64,000 bases of DNA from Bidens hawaiensis (taxonomy: Eukaryota > Streptophyta > Magnoliopsida > Asterales > Asteraceae), in contig JAIQDT010004988.1 of NCBI GenBank assembly GCA_021521415.1, positions 62,001 through 126,000 on the forward strand. The letters are read 5' to 3'. The position numbers and the translations under genes are program-made. This document shows positions 10,569 through 22,377 of the stretch, in pieces. Under the pieces are notes generated by a model that was given only the letters and a program-made list of their open reading frames with translations, searched no databases and was not told the DNA's origin. Positions within the stretch are counted from its first letter, which is position 1. Each line of letters begins with the position of its first letter.

Positions 10569-11462
10569 TTACAACAAAATCCTCAGACCTTTCAACTTTT
10601 GGATCTTTCTTCTTGAACTTTTTGGTGGGTTCATTGGTTTTTCACCTTCAGAACCCTTTTTCAGCTTTTCTCTTTCCCTTTTGGTTATCCAAAAAGGTTT
10701 CTTTATTTTCTTCGTGTTTTTGGGTTTCACATCCGTTTCACTGGCCGAAAGGTCTGTTCGGTCCATCTTTCTTTTTGAACGAGAAGCAACCTTAGGATAG
10801 AACTGACCGAACTGACTGTTCATTTCTCTTTGTTGTCTGTGCCAGTTCTTGCAATGTCTCACAAGATGAGACGGATTTTCACAAACAAAGCGGCACTTTC
10901 TTAGCTGGATTCTATAGATATTGTCTGAACTGTAATATGTGTGATGTCGTGGGAAAGGCAATGTATGAAAGGGGACATGTTTGTAATAACAATCAGACCT
11001 ATGACCCCGATCATCAAAATCATTTGCATAAAAGTTGTTAATATTTCTTGGTTGTTGAGGAGCATAGTAATTATTATCAAGCTGGTTATAAACATGAGGA
11101 TTTTTATAACACTTAGTATTCTGTGAAAATGAAGTTTTCTTGGATGGAATATATTTACTGGAAGTACTTGCCTTTTCATTTTTAAAACAATTTCTTTCAC
11201 TTTTGTTATCCTCAACTTTATAACTAGTTGATGAACAACTAGGTACGCTCATTTCATCAACCTTATCAGCAATAGTTTCATCAAAAACGGTTTCACAGTC
11301 TAAATCAGAAGTTGAACTATCACATTCACTTGAATCACTGTTACAACCTTCAACAACCTCGTTTTCACAAAATACATGACTTAAAGATGAGGCAAGAGTC
11401 TCCTTCATCAATTTACAAAAGTTATTACAAACTAAGTTATCATTTGATTGTTTTAGACTCAC
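10569..11462 (-). pseudogene. Gag, C-terminal part with second zinc knuckle
   Basis: A 297-residue open stretch. The N-terminal half is acidic and serine-rich; a zinc-knuckle-like segment CRFVCENPSHLVRHCKNWHR lies near residue 190; the C-terminus is strongly basic (Lys/Arg) and probably binds nucleic acid. In related elements this knuckle is followed by protease, as it is here. Confidence 0.7.
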
Positions 11463-12217
11463 AAATATTCAAAAAGTGGAACCAAAACTCTTTCCGTATC
11501 ACAACTCATATTATCCTTCACACATCCACTTTCTTTTACATTACCTGCTACATAAGATGAAGCACCATTAGATTTATTTGATACAGAAGTTGGAGCAGTT
11601 TCTTGTGAAGCAGGAGAAACAAATTTCATAGGTTTTGGTAGTTTACCAACACCATATGTCATTTCTTCCTCAAGATGAGTGTTGTAACTAAAGTGGGACA
11701 AGCTGGTGTAATTGTCATTCATTGGTGGAGTCACAGTTGTATAATCATAGCCTAGTCTCGACTTTAATTTAGCACTCCTTTGTGCTCCAAGAATATTATT
11801 TAACTTACCTAACACCAACTCAAATTTTTCAACAGCTATCTCATGTTTTTCAGAAGTTGATTTCTTATCTGAAAGCTCAGTTTCTAAATTTTCAATTTCA
11901 TCTTTCAAATTTGTAACTATATTTTTATAATACTCAACTTCCTTTTGTGATTGAAAAATCTTTAATTTTAAATTAGCAATGTCATCATGGTGAGTTTGTA
12001 TCTTGGTGGTGTAAATATTATCGGCTTTAACATATTGGTCATTCACACTTTTTAACTGTGAGTTCTCTTTTACAACAACATCGTAGTTATATCTATAGAA
12101 CTCAACTTTGTGAATGCATGCTTGAGTACAGAGATTATGATGCACCTCATGATCGGGTGATGTAGCCAGACTTGCAGCTGAGGAACTTGAGGCTTCATGG
12201 TTGATGGTGAAAGCCAT
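11459..12217 (-). pseudogene. Gag, coiled-coil region
   Basis: A 252-residue open stretch. Residues about 40-150 have the heptad-like pattern of a long coiled coil (for example LKLKIFQSQKEVEYYKNIV and LKDEIENLETELSDKK), followed by a linker and a Ser/Ala-rich segment. It overlaps the downstream frame by 4 bases. Long coiled coils occur in gag proteins of several plant copia lineages; a role in particle assembly is inferred. Confidence 0.65.
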
Positions 12218-12228
12218 TCCAGCAAGGT

Positions 12229-12582
12229 TTAGTGGGTTCCAAGCTCTCTGAATTGATCCTGCCAGTCTGGCTCAACTGAAGCTTCTGTTTGGGATACAAG
12301 GGCCCTTGGGTTTGAGCTTGAGTTTCCCCTGTGAGGATTGCCATCAATCCTTGGAGCCCTAGAATTGGAGTTATGTCCCATGGGCTTCTTCCCACTTGAC
12401 TTGATCTCTTCTCCATCGGAAACTTCGGTGACCTGGATATCATTTGCTGGTTTAGGTGGGTTGGTGCATTCCCTTGCAAAATGACCTGGCTCATTGCGGT
12501 TGTAACATCTAAGCTTGTCTTTATCAAACCCAATCCTTTTAGCATCGGTATCTCTAAAGCAATCTTTGTCGTATTTCTTCAT
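12229..12582 (-). pseudogene. Gag, first zinc knuckle (CCHC with a lost Cys)
   Basis: The frame includes LRCYNRNEPGHFARECTNPP. This is a CCHC knuckle (C-x2-C-x4-H-x4-C) in which the second Cys is Arg. The loss would disable zinc binding. The minus strand continues from the N-terminal gag domain upstream. Confidence 0.75.
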
Positions 12583-12857
12583 GAAGTTTGTGGCTCAATG
12601 AACAGCCATAGCCATCTGATACTTGATATCCATTTTCTTGAGATCCTTCTTGTTGATGTCATGAAAATCACCTTGTTCAAATGACGGAGGCAAAAGTTTT
12701 CCCTGTAGCAACTACTCTTGACTCGAGAGAAAAGCATGAACCAGTGCGATGTTTGAGTCATTAACGAGTGGAACGGTGTAGGAGCAGCTAGGGTAGGGTT
12801 GATTTTTGGAAGAAGGGTTGATTCCATGTGCTTTCAAAGCTTGCTCAACAGCTTTGT

Positions 12858-13731
12858 TCACAACGTCTTGAATGGATCCCGAACTACATGAAGCAGGTGT
12901 GTTTGCAGCAGAGATGAAGGCTGTGTTTTGAGTGGTAGAGTAGCAACAGTTTTGACTCCATTCACAGGATACATATTGTGGTGAGATTGGCTGAGAAAAG
13001 CAGATGTCATTGCAAATCTTGTTGTAATGCTGGCTTGGTTCAGTGAACTCAAATGGTTATTCATTCGCAGCTTGTCATCTAAATCAAATGACTTGATAGT
13101 AGAGATCAAGTCTTGAGTTGGAAAGGCATTGAGATTTGTAGTTCTTTTGATTGTACACGTATTTGTACTCCAACAAAATGACAAAGAGTTCAACAGCTTG
13201 TGGTTTGATTCAGACGTATTAATGACAACCTCCGCACTTCTCAATCAAGCTAATAGTTTCTTGAATCTCTTTATAATATCATCAACACTTTCTCCTTGTA
13301 TATGATTGAACAAGTTAAATTCCTTTTTTAAAATAGCCTACGGCTGTCTCTGATCTCAATATTTCCTTCAATCTTTTCAACCATAGCATCCCACAAACCC
13401 TTGGCAGATGTATGTTCTCTAAGTGTTTGAGTTACTTCATTTGATAAACACATATCCGTTCATCTTCTACCAGAAGTAGTTTATAAGTCTTATCATATGC
13501 ATCAACTGGTTTTGGCTCAGGTCCGATTATAGTTCCAACCATAGGAATATGAGGGCCAAGTTTTAAAGATCTCAAAAGTCTAGCATCAGTTAGTTTGATA
13601 AAGTTCTTAGACCTCCATTTAAAATTAGTGAAATTACTTTCCAACGTCATAAACTTTGGAGGCTTAGTGGTCGTTTCTGCCTCATTCTCAAGCAAGAGAT
13701 AACTTTTTAACAGCCCAGGATCTGCAGCCAT
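12858..13731 (-). pseudogene. Gag N-terminal domain
   Basis: The start MAADPGLLKSYLL at 13731 is followed by FTNFKWRSKNFIKLTDARLL, which fits the conserved N-terminus of plant copia gag (tryptophan in the WRSKNF position). The frame stops at 13432. The second half is readable in pieces (around 13244-12858: ATNLNAFPTQDLISTIKSF-like segment in the TIKRTTNLNAF reading), resembling the UBN2 gag domain. Several stops and shifts lie between. Confidence 0.65.
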
Positions 13732-13812
13732 GGTGTAAAACAGTTTTGTAGTAGCAAAAACTCTTCAAAAATCAGAAAAATCACAAGTCCAGAAAAATTG
13801 GATCGTACGAGA

Positions 13813-14160
13813 ATGCGATTGGAAAAATTTCTTCAACAAATCGCATGAGCATGCGATGCGATTGGTTTAAAATGCGATACGATTAGGATATCTGAAATGC
13901 GATGTGATTTTTATTTTGAATGCGATGCGATTCAAAATCCAGATGCGATGCGATTCAAAAATTCTATGCAATGCGATTTCCTTTTCTTGTGCGATGCGAT
14001 TTCTTTTCTTTGTGCAATGCGAGTACTTTTTAGATGCGATGCAATTCAAGCTTTTCTAGAAACCAAATTTTTCTTGGAACTTGTTTTGTACTTTTTTTAC
14101 CAACCTTTTGGCAGGTTTTCAGATGCAAGTACACCAAGTACCCTTTTTCGAGATGCGATT
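13813..14160. repeat. Array of GATGCGATT words in the copia leader
   Basis: Between the primer site and gag, the words ATGCGATGCGATT and GATGCGATGC recur about every 20-30 bases, all in the same orientation on the plus strand. The two reading frames that cross this stretch on opposite strands (13867-14049 and 13897-14172) follow from the repeat and are not genes. Confidence 0.8.
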
Positions 14161-14377
14161 AGAAAAACTTGAACACACTTTTTCAACCCGTAACACATAC
14201 AAATCACACACAATCACCCGTGAATCTTCAATATTTTACCTAGAAGCCCTAAAACACACTAGATTTCCTTTTAATACCCGTAAACACTTAAAATTCTTCA
14301 CAAACATGTTTTAAAACGCACAAGCAAGACCAAAATCCAAGGTTATGATCCAAGAACCTCAACTAGTAGAGCTGAAA

Positions 14378-14389
14378 GCTCTGATACCA
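14378..14389 (-). other. Primer binding site (initiator tRNA-Met type)
   Basis: The minus strand reads TGGTATCAGAGC, two bases after the LTR end CCTACA. It fixes the LTR boundary at 14392. Confidence 0.85.
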
Positions 14390-14391
14390 AT

Positions 14392-15402
14392 TGTAGGTCC
14401 TGAAACCGGATCTAACAACAACTATTATTGGATCAATCTCTCTAGTGCTAGCGGAAATCACACTAGAAGTACCGAGATCTCGGATCTTGTTTGGAGTTTG
14501 GTTATTATCGGGTAGAGAGAATGAGAGTTGTTAAAAGGATGCGGTTTTTGCAAAAGGTTGTGTTTGAATGACCATGCTTCCCTATTTATAGAAGCATGGC
14601 ATGCAGGGGCGGACCCACATAGTGTGGATCGGGGTCCCGGGACACCAATGTTTTTTAAAAATTTATTAGAAGCGGTATATTAAATTTTTTGAGGACCCCA
14701 TAAGATTTAATACTTGGAACCCATACTATTAATGTTGATGTGGTCTGGTGGAAAGTCCCTTGTTTTATCTTTGAAAGGTCATGGGTTCAAGTCTTACAAG
14801 GCTCGGTTTTTGGTTTTTTGTGTTAATTTTTAGTGTTAATCAATCATTTGATTGCTAATGTTGCAATGATAACTTTGGAAACATTCAAACACCTCTAAAA
14901 TACATATCATTGTTTTCAACTTTATGCATGGTTTTCTTTAGAAACATTCAAACACTTTAAAATATCAGTTTTATTTTTCACTAGTTTAAGTTAATGGTTT
15001 TCAACACATGCTTATGAAAGGGTGGATCTAGGTTCTATCTCAAAAATGTTTAAGAAAGGGAAAACAAAGTGTTTATGTGTCAACCCGACCCATTTTGACC
15101 CGTTCAGGTAGTGATGATTGAAAAGAAAGTTTTATTATGATATTGTTTTTTATTATGTTCTTCGCCTCGACCCGACCTGAACAACGACCGACCCGAAAAA
15201 TTTGAACACCGAAAATATGGGACGCCATTGGCAAAAAATCCTGGGTCCGCCACTGATGGCATGCATCTATTATATTATTCATGGCACAATGGGCTATTGT
15301 GTGCAAGGCCTCGGGCCCAAATACATGAGAAATTACAGAGACGATAAAATACAAATATAAACAATACAAAAGACTTTCTAATATACAAAATAGGGCCTAA
15401 CA
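14392..15402 (-). mobile_element. 5' LTR of the copia element, split by a hAT
   Basis: The minus-strand LTR starts TGTTAGGCCC at 15402 and ends CCTACA at 14392. Removing the nested hAT and one TSD copy leaves about 351 bp. A TATA box (minus-strand CTATAAATAGG, plus positions 14581-14590) lies next to the insertion. Confidence 0.75.
14604..15255. mobile_element. Non-autonomous hAT, 652 bp, TSD ATGGCATG
   Basis: Termini CAGGGGCGGACCCA and TGGGTCCGCCACTG form an inverted repeat. The 8-bp sequence ATGGCATG is repeated exactly at 14596-14603 and 15256-15263. These are hAT hallmarks. The inside has no transposase. It inserted into the LTR just upstream of the TATA box, in LTR orientation. Confidence 0.9.
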
Positions 15403-16597
15403 GAATCACAATACGTCATGGTCAAAGGGCTTCACTCCTTCACGTTTTGACTTTCGTATGAACGAAATCATATCAAACTTGATCAATAGTGTACTCCACA
15501 CTTTCTAACTCAAGTCAATGTTTATTTTAGTTTTTTATTTATTTTAAAAGTTACTCCAGTTATTATAAAATGATATTGATAATACTAAAATCATTAACAT
15601 GGTTAATATGAGACGAGCATTTTATGAATAAGTAAATTTGTCTGCATGTTACACATATATTAACTCGTTTTTCTCAATAATTAAATGATAATTGCATTGG
15701 GTAAAATCGAAGGATAAAGAGAGGAAAAAAGGGGGGGAGGGGGGGAGTGTTGATTGAAGTGGTAATTAAAAAAATTGGTTCGCTAATTAAAATTTAATCT
15801 TTTGTGAATAAAAAGTAATAACAAATCCTGATTTTTTTTATCCCGACATATTACCCGTTTTTCCATAATAACGAGTAACAACTTTATATTAAATTTTGAT
15901 TTGTATTACGGTTTTTTAAGTTTCAAAAAATATTTCATGATACTCTTTAAGTACTGCTTGACTATGTTTAGAGGGTGGTTTAAGTCACCCAAAAACTTTA
16001 TTTAAAAAGCCAAAGTTATTGGGTTCAAACTGCACATGTCACAAAATAGGTGTCTCATTACGTCAAAGGGTTTCCTCTCTTATATGATGGTTTTCTCATG
16101 AGAGTGGTCTCCTAGTCAGAACTAACAGGATGGGTTTATGTATGAGCTTTCCTTTAGCTAGGGACGTGTCAGCTAGTCTAGCACCCCACGGTTCCATACT
16201 CGGAAAATGGAGATGAGCGGGTGAGCCAATAACCCGTCAATAATCCAAATTATTGTTCAAAAAAATTTCGTGTTTGCATGTTTATACTATTTAATTACAT
16301 GTAAAATCAAGGATTTAATTATTAGAACCATTTTGCCACCAACATAACGAAATCAAGATCCAACTAACTGTCTAACCATATAACTTAAACTTGTGTCATA
16401 GGTTGTGTAACACCATATTTGAGACCAACATTTAGCTCAGACTAGCACTTGGTGCCTACAAAATAACGACCATATATATTGACTAATTAAGTAGGTGCAT
16501 GAAGTAGGGCAGACGAATCATATGTCACAAAAACACTAAATTAATATATATATAGATAACAACAAAACATATTAGGGTTCGAGTAAGAACTCGACAC

Positions 16598-16599
<2 letters not shown>
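15403..16599. other. AT-rich non-coding region
   Basis: No gene, element end or long repeat could be supported. There is a G-rich run at 15730-15747 (GGGGGGGAGGGGGGGAG-like) and a stretch near 16080-16200 with balanced composition but no reading frame. Confidence 0.5.

Positions 16600-16652
<53 letters not shown>
16600..16652. repeat. (TA)n microsatellite
   Basis: An uninterrupted TA run that borders the foldback element starting at 16653. Confidence 0.9.
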
Positions 16653-16654
<2 letters not shown>

Positions 16655-17148
16655 AGAAGTATAGTTTGAAAACCCTCTTGAGTTGAGAAAACCGTTCAAA
16701 CCTTATGAAGCATCGTTTTTTTTTTTTTTACATGTAATATATGTTGTTACATTTAATACAAAACATCGGAAACATAAAAAAAATGTTTTGCTATTTTTTT
16801 ACGTTTTTTTAGTAATTTTTATATATGTTTTCAGAGGAGAGAAAATGTAAATAAACTTTAACATTTTTTATCAACTTTAATTGTGGACCACAAGATTTAA
16901 TCTTTAATTAAAAACATATGGTTGAGAATGGGTTTCTAAAGTTAATAAAAAATGTAAAATTAATTTACATTTTCTCTCTCCTGAAAACATATATAAAAAT
17001 TACTAAAAAATATAAAAAAAAAATAGCAAAACATTTTTTTTTATTTTTTTGATATTTTATATTAAATGTTACAACATATATTCCATGTACACAAAAAAAC
17101 CGATGTTACATAAGGTTTTTACGGGTTTTCATTTTATACTTTGCCTAA
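16653..17148. mobile_element. Foldback element, family A copy 1
   Basis: The left half (GGAGAAGTATAG...ACCGTTCAAACC...ATGTTTTGCTATTTTT...ATATATGTTTTC) is repeated in reverse complement on the right (GAAAACATATAT...AATAGCAAAACAT...GGTTTTTACGGGTTTTC). The arms cover nearly all of the element around a centre near 16920. It is flanked by TA-rich DNA on both sides. No coding capacity. Confidence 0.75.
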
Positions 17149-17343
17149 TATATATATGGGAGGGTTCAAATGAAAACCATTTTCTAAAATGAAAACTATG
17201 AAAACTCTTTTAAACCAATCACATAATTTACAATTTATTTATTTTAATCTTACTTAAAAGGGTATTTCAGTAAATGTTCACCCACTATTTTAGGTAGTTA
17301 TATATTTTTTTAATCAGATCCCATTATTTACTTTCCTGTAAAA

Positions 17344-17390
17344 TTAGGTTAGATCCCGTGTTACACACGGGTAGAAATATATAAAACTTC

Positions 17391-17437
<47 letters not shown>

Positions 17438-18147
17438 ACATTTTAATTAATTGTAAACAGCATATAATCTAACATTATTAATATAAGGTATCACATTATT
17501 GTTTAAATTAAAAAAATCAAGCATACAAAGAAAAAAACAGAGATAAATAACAATTTAAAACATATTTCTAACTTATATCACGAAATAAAAAAACGTATTA
17601 ATTAAAACTTCATCATGTACTGAAATTATATGTCGTAAGCTATGAATCGTAAACATGTATATTGTAACATAAGTTGTGTACTATAAAAACTATTTTTATT
17701 GAAATTATAAAACATATAAGTACACAAGATAAGGAATGCTACAAATATGAATATAACAATTATAATTTTAATTAAACCGTTTAATAAAACAACAATAAAA
17801 TCCAAACTTTGTGACTTAAACCACCATTTCAATCCAAACATCCATACATCCGGTCCAAGCGTTCATAAATAATTTCCCAAAATCTAAAAAAAATATAATA
17901 ACAAAGTCTCAAAATTATAGAAAATAACAATGAAGACAATTAATTGCCTTTGTTACTCAATAAATGATAATTATAACCATTTATTTTGGAACATTCTCCA
18001 ACTTAGGAGTTAATATTTAAAATTAAATTGTTAATTAGATGGATAAATTATTTATAGAAATTGTATACTTGGCATCCTATGCGGATAACCTAGTTAAATG
18101 ACATGTGAAAAATATATGTTGTTTTAATAGTATAGTAAGAAGTAAGA
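17344..18147 (-). mobile_element. Helitron, minus strand, about 800 bp
   Basis: On the minus strand the 3' end reads CCCGTGTGTAACACGGGATC and then TAACCTAA followed by T: a hairpin (CCCGTGT/ACACGGG) a few bases before CTRR, as in Helitrons. The 5' end is at 18140 or 18147 (TCTTAC...). The same sequence, interrupted by other elements, forms the Helitron at 45076-63463. No Rep/helicase is encoded. Confidence 0.65.
17403..17434. repeat. (GT)n microsatellite
   Basis: A TG run inside the Helitron; the copy at 45132-45150 has a shorter version. Confidence 0.85.
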
Positions 18148-18529
18148 TAGGTTTTTATTATTTTGAAAAATTAAACGAGTTTATCTTCACAAAACCTACG
18201 GATTTCACTTTAACCAAAATCAAGAACAAAAGAAGATCAAGCATCGGCTGATGTAAATGCTTTGTGTTCTTAATTGAGCTCAAGACAAAAGTAGCAGTTT
18301 AAAGAAGACAACAAAAGTAAAAAACTGTGTCACATATAGGGATTTGCAAGTGTCGTAGGTAAGTATATTAATTTGAAATTGTGAAGAACGCAAGGAAGAA
18401 ACAGAGATTAAGTTTTCATTCAAAAGTTTTGGTTTGATTTTCAATTGTAAAACTATAGTTGTTTTTCATTAGATTGTAATATTTTAATGTTTTCATATAC
18501 TAAAATCAATTTGTCTTGTTAGATTGTAG

Positions 18530-18711
18530 TAGGGATGAGCAAATTTGGTACCGATTTGGTCGGTACGAATCGGTACAAAAGTTTTGAGTTTTGGGGTACA
18601 GTTCGGTACAGTACCGGTATTTCCCGAATTTTTACCTTCAATACCAGTACCGTCCCGATAATAAACCAAATATTTTGGTACTGGTCCGGTACCGAGCTCT
18701 ATGGATCCCTA
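18530..18711. mobile_element. Small hAT-like element with GGTAC words, TSD GATTGTAG
   Basis: The element begins TAGGGATGAGCAAATTTGG and ends ATGGATCCCTA; GATTGTAG is repeated exactly at 18522-18529 and 18712-18719. The 182-bp body is mainly the words GGTACCG and GGTACGAAT. Terminal TAGGGAT resembles Ac-type hAT ends. Confidence 0.8.
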
Positions 18712-18935
18712 GATTGTAGTGCGAAAATAACAAAGATTTTAGTTCAAACTTTTTCCTTTTCATTTATTGATCAATAAATTCACTTTCATCTGGCACTCCA
18801 TCTTCCAGTTTGTTGACCTCACATTGGATCTTTACAACGTATGGGCAAACTTACATATATGCAATCAAGGTGAAGATGGAGATAATGGTGACGAATTACA
18901 TATACGTATGAAGGTGTTGCAAATGATCAATAAAT

Positions 18936-19337
18936 GGTATGTTTGGCAATGAGCTTTCAAGAGTTTTTAGGGGGCTTCAAGCTTCAAGCTTTTAAGAAAA
19001 AACTCATACTCAATTAAAAGCTTGTTTGGTTGAAGGAGCTTGAAGCTTTTAGGTCATAAGAAAAAGCTTACAGCTTGAAGCTCCTACTAGTAGCGTTTAG
19101 AAAAAGTAATAAACTTTTAGTATTTTAATTACTTAAACAACCTTCCAAAATAAGTACATTTAATATTACTTTTTTAGTTATGCCCATTTTGGTCATTTTA
19201 TACATTTTGTTAAAATCTCCAACTACTCTGTCAAACATGTAAATATATCTAAAAAACTACAGCTACCAGCTATTAGCTTCAAGCCACCAGCTGCCAGCTT
19301 CCAACTACAGCTACCAGCTAGTTTTGCCAAACATACC
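18936..19337. mobile_element. MITE with GGTATGTTTGGC termini, 402 bp
   Basis: Inverted ends GGTATGTTTGGCAA and TTGCCAAACATACC. The flanks CAATAAAT and CAATGAAG agree at 6 of 8 positions, a weak 8-bp TSD. The left part repeats CTTCAAGCTT, the right part CCAGCTA. Superfamily not assigned. Confidence 0.65.
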
Positions 19338-19440
19338 CAATGAAGATGGCAAGTAAAAAGAAGCGATGATGATAATGACTTCGGTTACATATATGCACCA
19401 CCCGTTCTTTACATATATATTTTGTTCAATACCTAATTCA

Positions 19441-19695
19441 TAGTGTTATACATATATGTAACACTAACGAGATAGTATGACTGTTTATAACATATATGTA
19501 TCCAATTTAATTTGATTCGAATTAGTGTTATACATATATGAAACACTACGATATGGTATGATTGTTTATAACATATATATATCTAACTTAATTTGATTCG
19601 AAGTAGTGTTATATATATATGTAACACTAACAACATGGTATGACTAGTTATGTCTTTGTGTTTATAACATATATGTATCTAACTTAATTTGAGTT
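19441..19695. repeat. 82-bp tandem repeat, three units
   Basis: TAGTGTTATACATATATG starts at about 19441, 19523 and 19604. Each unit continues with AACACTA...TATGACTGTTTATAACATATA and ATTTGATTCGAA. The third unit carries a short insertion. Confidence 0.8.
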
Positions 19696-19809
19696 ATATT
19701 TGACCATTATTACATATATGTACCTCAGTTTAATAAAATTCGTGTTCAATTGTTGAGTTATAATTCGACCATTACATGGTGACTTCTTATAATTATTTAT
19801 AGTTACTCT

Positions 19810-19876
19810 TAATTAGGAGAGGGGAGAGAGAAGAGTAAGAGAGAGAAGAGAGAAGAGAGAAGAGAGAAGAGTAAAT
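19810..19876. repeat. GAGA-rich purine tract
   Basis: Repeats of GAGAGAAGA on the plus strand; no reading frame or element boundary seen. Confidence 0.8.
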
Positions 19877-20085
19877 ATAAGGATTTTATCAATTAGAACG
19901 GTGGTTTCTAAAACAAATTTTTTCTACCTAATTTGTCCTTATCCTAGTAAAGTAATAACCTTTCATTTAAATTAATTTACCTAAATGACATTGCACATAT
20001 CAACCATTGATCTATTAGATCAAGGGTTCAAATCAACTTAATTGGTTTTCAAGAAAACCTTGGTTCTCAATGGAACATATATATA

Positions 20086-20606
20086 GGGTAAGAATCTTAA
20101 GAGAACCATTGGCAAATTGAAAACTTTGAGAACCATTTTGGATCATTAAAAAAACCCTCTAAAAAAATTATAAAACAAACAAAACCGAAAATTTTAAAAA
20201 AGTAAAAAAACCAAAATTCTTATATTTCATTCCGGTTTCATTAAAAATAAAAAAAAAATAAAAACCGAAATTTTTTTTTTCTTTTTAATTCGTATTATAC
20301 CTATACACATATGTATACTTTCATTTAATCTCTAGTTACGTAATGTACACATATGTACATTATCATTTACCTTAAATTATACATATGTGTATAGAAAAAA
20401 ACATGTGTGTACATATTATACATATATGTATAATAAAAAAAACCAATTTTTTTTTCTTTTTAATTCGTATTATACCTATACACATATGTATACTTTCATT
20501 TAATCTCTAGTTATGTAATGTACACATATGTACATTATCATTTACCTTAAATTATTACATATGTGTATAGGAAAAACACATGTGTGTACATATATGTACA
20601 TATTAT

Positions 20607-20642
<36 letters not shown>

Positions 20643-20855
20643 AATTTAGCTAAACCGAGAATTTTTTTTTACGTTTTTTTTTCTTTTTTTAGAAACCGGG
20701 ATGATAAATAAGAACTTTGGTTTTTTTTACTTTTTTTATTTTTGTGTTTTTTTGGTTTTATGATTTTTTTTATTTTTGGGTTTTTTTGTGGTCCAAAATG
20801 GTTCTCATAGTTCTCAATTCCCAAAAAGTTCTCACATGATCCTGATCCTGATCCT
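20086..20855. mobile_element. Foldback element, family B
   Basis: The left end (AGAGAACCATTGGC...TTGAGAACCATTTTGGATC) is inverted at the right end (CCAAAATGGTTCTC...CAATTCCC...AGTTCTC). The inside holds two direct copies of about 150 bp each (20275-20400 and 20455-20570) with palindromic ACACATATGTGTA words. Ends lie in TATATA. Confidence 0.7.
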
Positions 20856-20862
20856 ATATATA

Positions 20863-21187
20863 GGGGAAGTATCGAATGAAAACCCATTTGAGTTGTGAAA
20901 CCAGTGAAAACCCTATGTAACATCGTTTTTTTTTTTTGCACATGTAATATATGTTGTTACATTTAATACAAAACATTAAAAAATAAAAAAAAATTGTTTT
21001 GCTATTTTTTAACATTTTTTTATTAATTTTTATATATGTTTTCATGAGAGAAAAAAAATTATATTTATGTTTACATTTTTTATTAACTTTAATTGTAGGC
21101 TACATGATTCAAACTTTAATTAAAAACATGTGGTTGAGAATGGGATTTTAGTGTTTTCATAACTTAAGTGGGTTTTATTTAAACCTA
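20863..21187. mobile_element. Foldback element, family A copy 2
   Basis: The left arm matches the left arm of the element at 16653 closely (GGGGAAGTAT, CATGTAATATATGTTGTTAC, TTTAATACAAAACAT). The right end (GTTTTCATAACTTAAGTGGG) pairs with its own left end (CCCATTTGAGTTGTGAAACC). It is shorter than copy 1 because most of the second arm is missing. Confidence 0.7.
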
Positions 21188-21219
<32 letters not shown>

Positions 21220-21232
21220 GGGATCAAGAGAA

Positions 21233-22377
21233 AGTTGAGTTATTCTACAAAGGCCATAAAAATGAGAAGTGTGAGATGCCATAGTTGATTGACATGTGTC
21301 AAGCAAGGACTAAAGGTAAAAAGGTATAAAAGTAGTACATATTTTCTCTCTCCACATACAAGTCACATGTCAATTCCCCATCACTTTAAAACGTCCATAA
21401 CTTTTTCATGCAATATTATTTTTTTTTAAATTTCACCATAATAACAAATTTTTTTTATCTTTAATATGAGTATGACTTTGTTATATAAAAATTTTTAAAA
21501 AATTTATGTCATTGTGTCTTTGTGTCTTTTCGTCATTGTGCCTTTCTATTTGTCATTGTGTTTTTTTTCGTCATTGTGTCTTTCAAATCATTATTGTGTT
21601 TTTTTAAATGCTAATAATACGGATGTGTAATAATAATACGTAAATATAATGATAAAATAACAACAAATTATCTGATACATAAAACACAATGATGAATACA
21701 TATTAAACAATTACATGAAACGTAAAACACAATGATGAATACATAAAACACAATGACCTGAAACGTAAAACACAATGGTGAATACACATAACACAATGAC
21801 CTGAAACGTAAAACACAATGAAAACTACATATTACGCAATGACATGAACGTAATACACAATGACTAAAAGACAATGATAAGGAAAGACAAATGATGAGCA
21901 CAAAGACACAATGACAAACAAAAAGACACAATGACTTAATCTTTGTTTTAATTGTTATCTTTAATATGAGTATCAATTGATAACAGAATGACCAAATTCT
22001 ATAATACAATGCATAGAAAAACTTAATTAAAAATCATAATGAACAACCAATAACACAATATAAAAAACCCACTAATTTTTTTATTTTTATATAACAATAT
22101 AATACTCATATTAAAGATTAAAACGCTTTTATTATGGTTAAATTTTTTTAAAAAACAATGTTGCGTGAAAAAGTTATGTACGTTTTAAAATGATGGGGAA
22201 ATTGACATGTGCCTTGCATGTGGAAAGAGAAAATCAATAAAAGTGGGTTTTACCATTATGCCCTTCTCATCAATTTATTTTCTCAAATTAATATCTCCAT
22301 TCAAATCTAAGATCAATGAATTATATTCCTTCTCACCCTTCTCATTTTTGTTGTACTTTGTATTTTAACTTTACCCT
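21233..22377. mobile_element. 1.15 kb MITE, family C copy 1
   Basis: The ends GAGTTATTCTACAAAGGCC...AAAAATGAGAA and its right-hand inverse (TTCTCATTTTTGTTGTACTTTG) frame the element; subterminal parts (GACATGTGTC..., CTTTAAAACGT) are inverted as well. The centre is full of ACACAATGA words. A second copy lies at 29244-30413. Minus-strand reading frames rich in Cys/His (21668-22009) come from the ACACAATG word. Confidence 0.75.

Larger units (their letters stand above)
7893..15402 (-). mobile_element. Ty1/copia retrotransposon, minus strand, 3' part deleted
   Basis: Reading the minus strand from 15402: LTR (14392-15402), primer site (14378-14389), leader with GATGCGATT words, gag, protease, integrase, then the first 100 residues of reverse transcriptase. 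The order protease-integrase-RT defines copia. The rest of RT, RNase H and the 3' LTR are missing beyond about 7900, so no TSD pair can be tested. All coding parts are frameshifted or interrupted, so the copy is inactive. Confidence 0.85.

Noticed and set aside
10613..11560. Plus-strand frames opposite the copia gag (10613, 10941, 11312)
   Set aside because: They are shadows of the gag coding strand, short and without motifs.
13867..14172. Frames on both strands at 13867-14049 and 13897-14172
   Set aside because: They follow from the iterated GATGCGATT word in the copia leader; neither has a known domain.
3466..14389. tRNA-like sequences at 3466-3477 and 14378-14389
   Set aside because: They are only 12 bases complementary to the tRNA-Met 3' end, at the exact position of retroelement primer sites; no tRNA gene is present.
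18530..18711. Mutator-like element with a 10-bp TSD (AGATTGTAGT)
   Set aside because: Moving the ends by one base gives TAGGGAT termini with an exact 8-bp TSD, consistent with four other hAT-type elements in the window.
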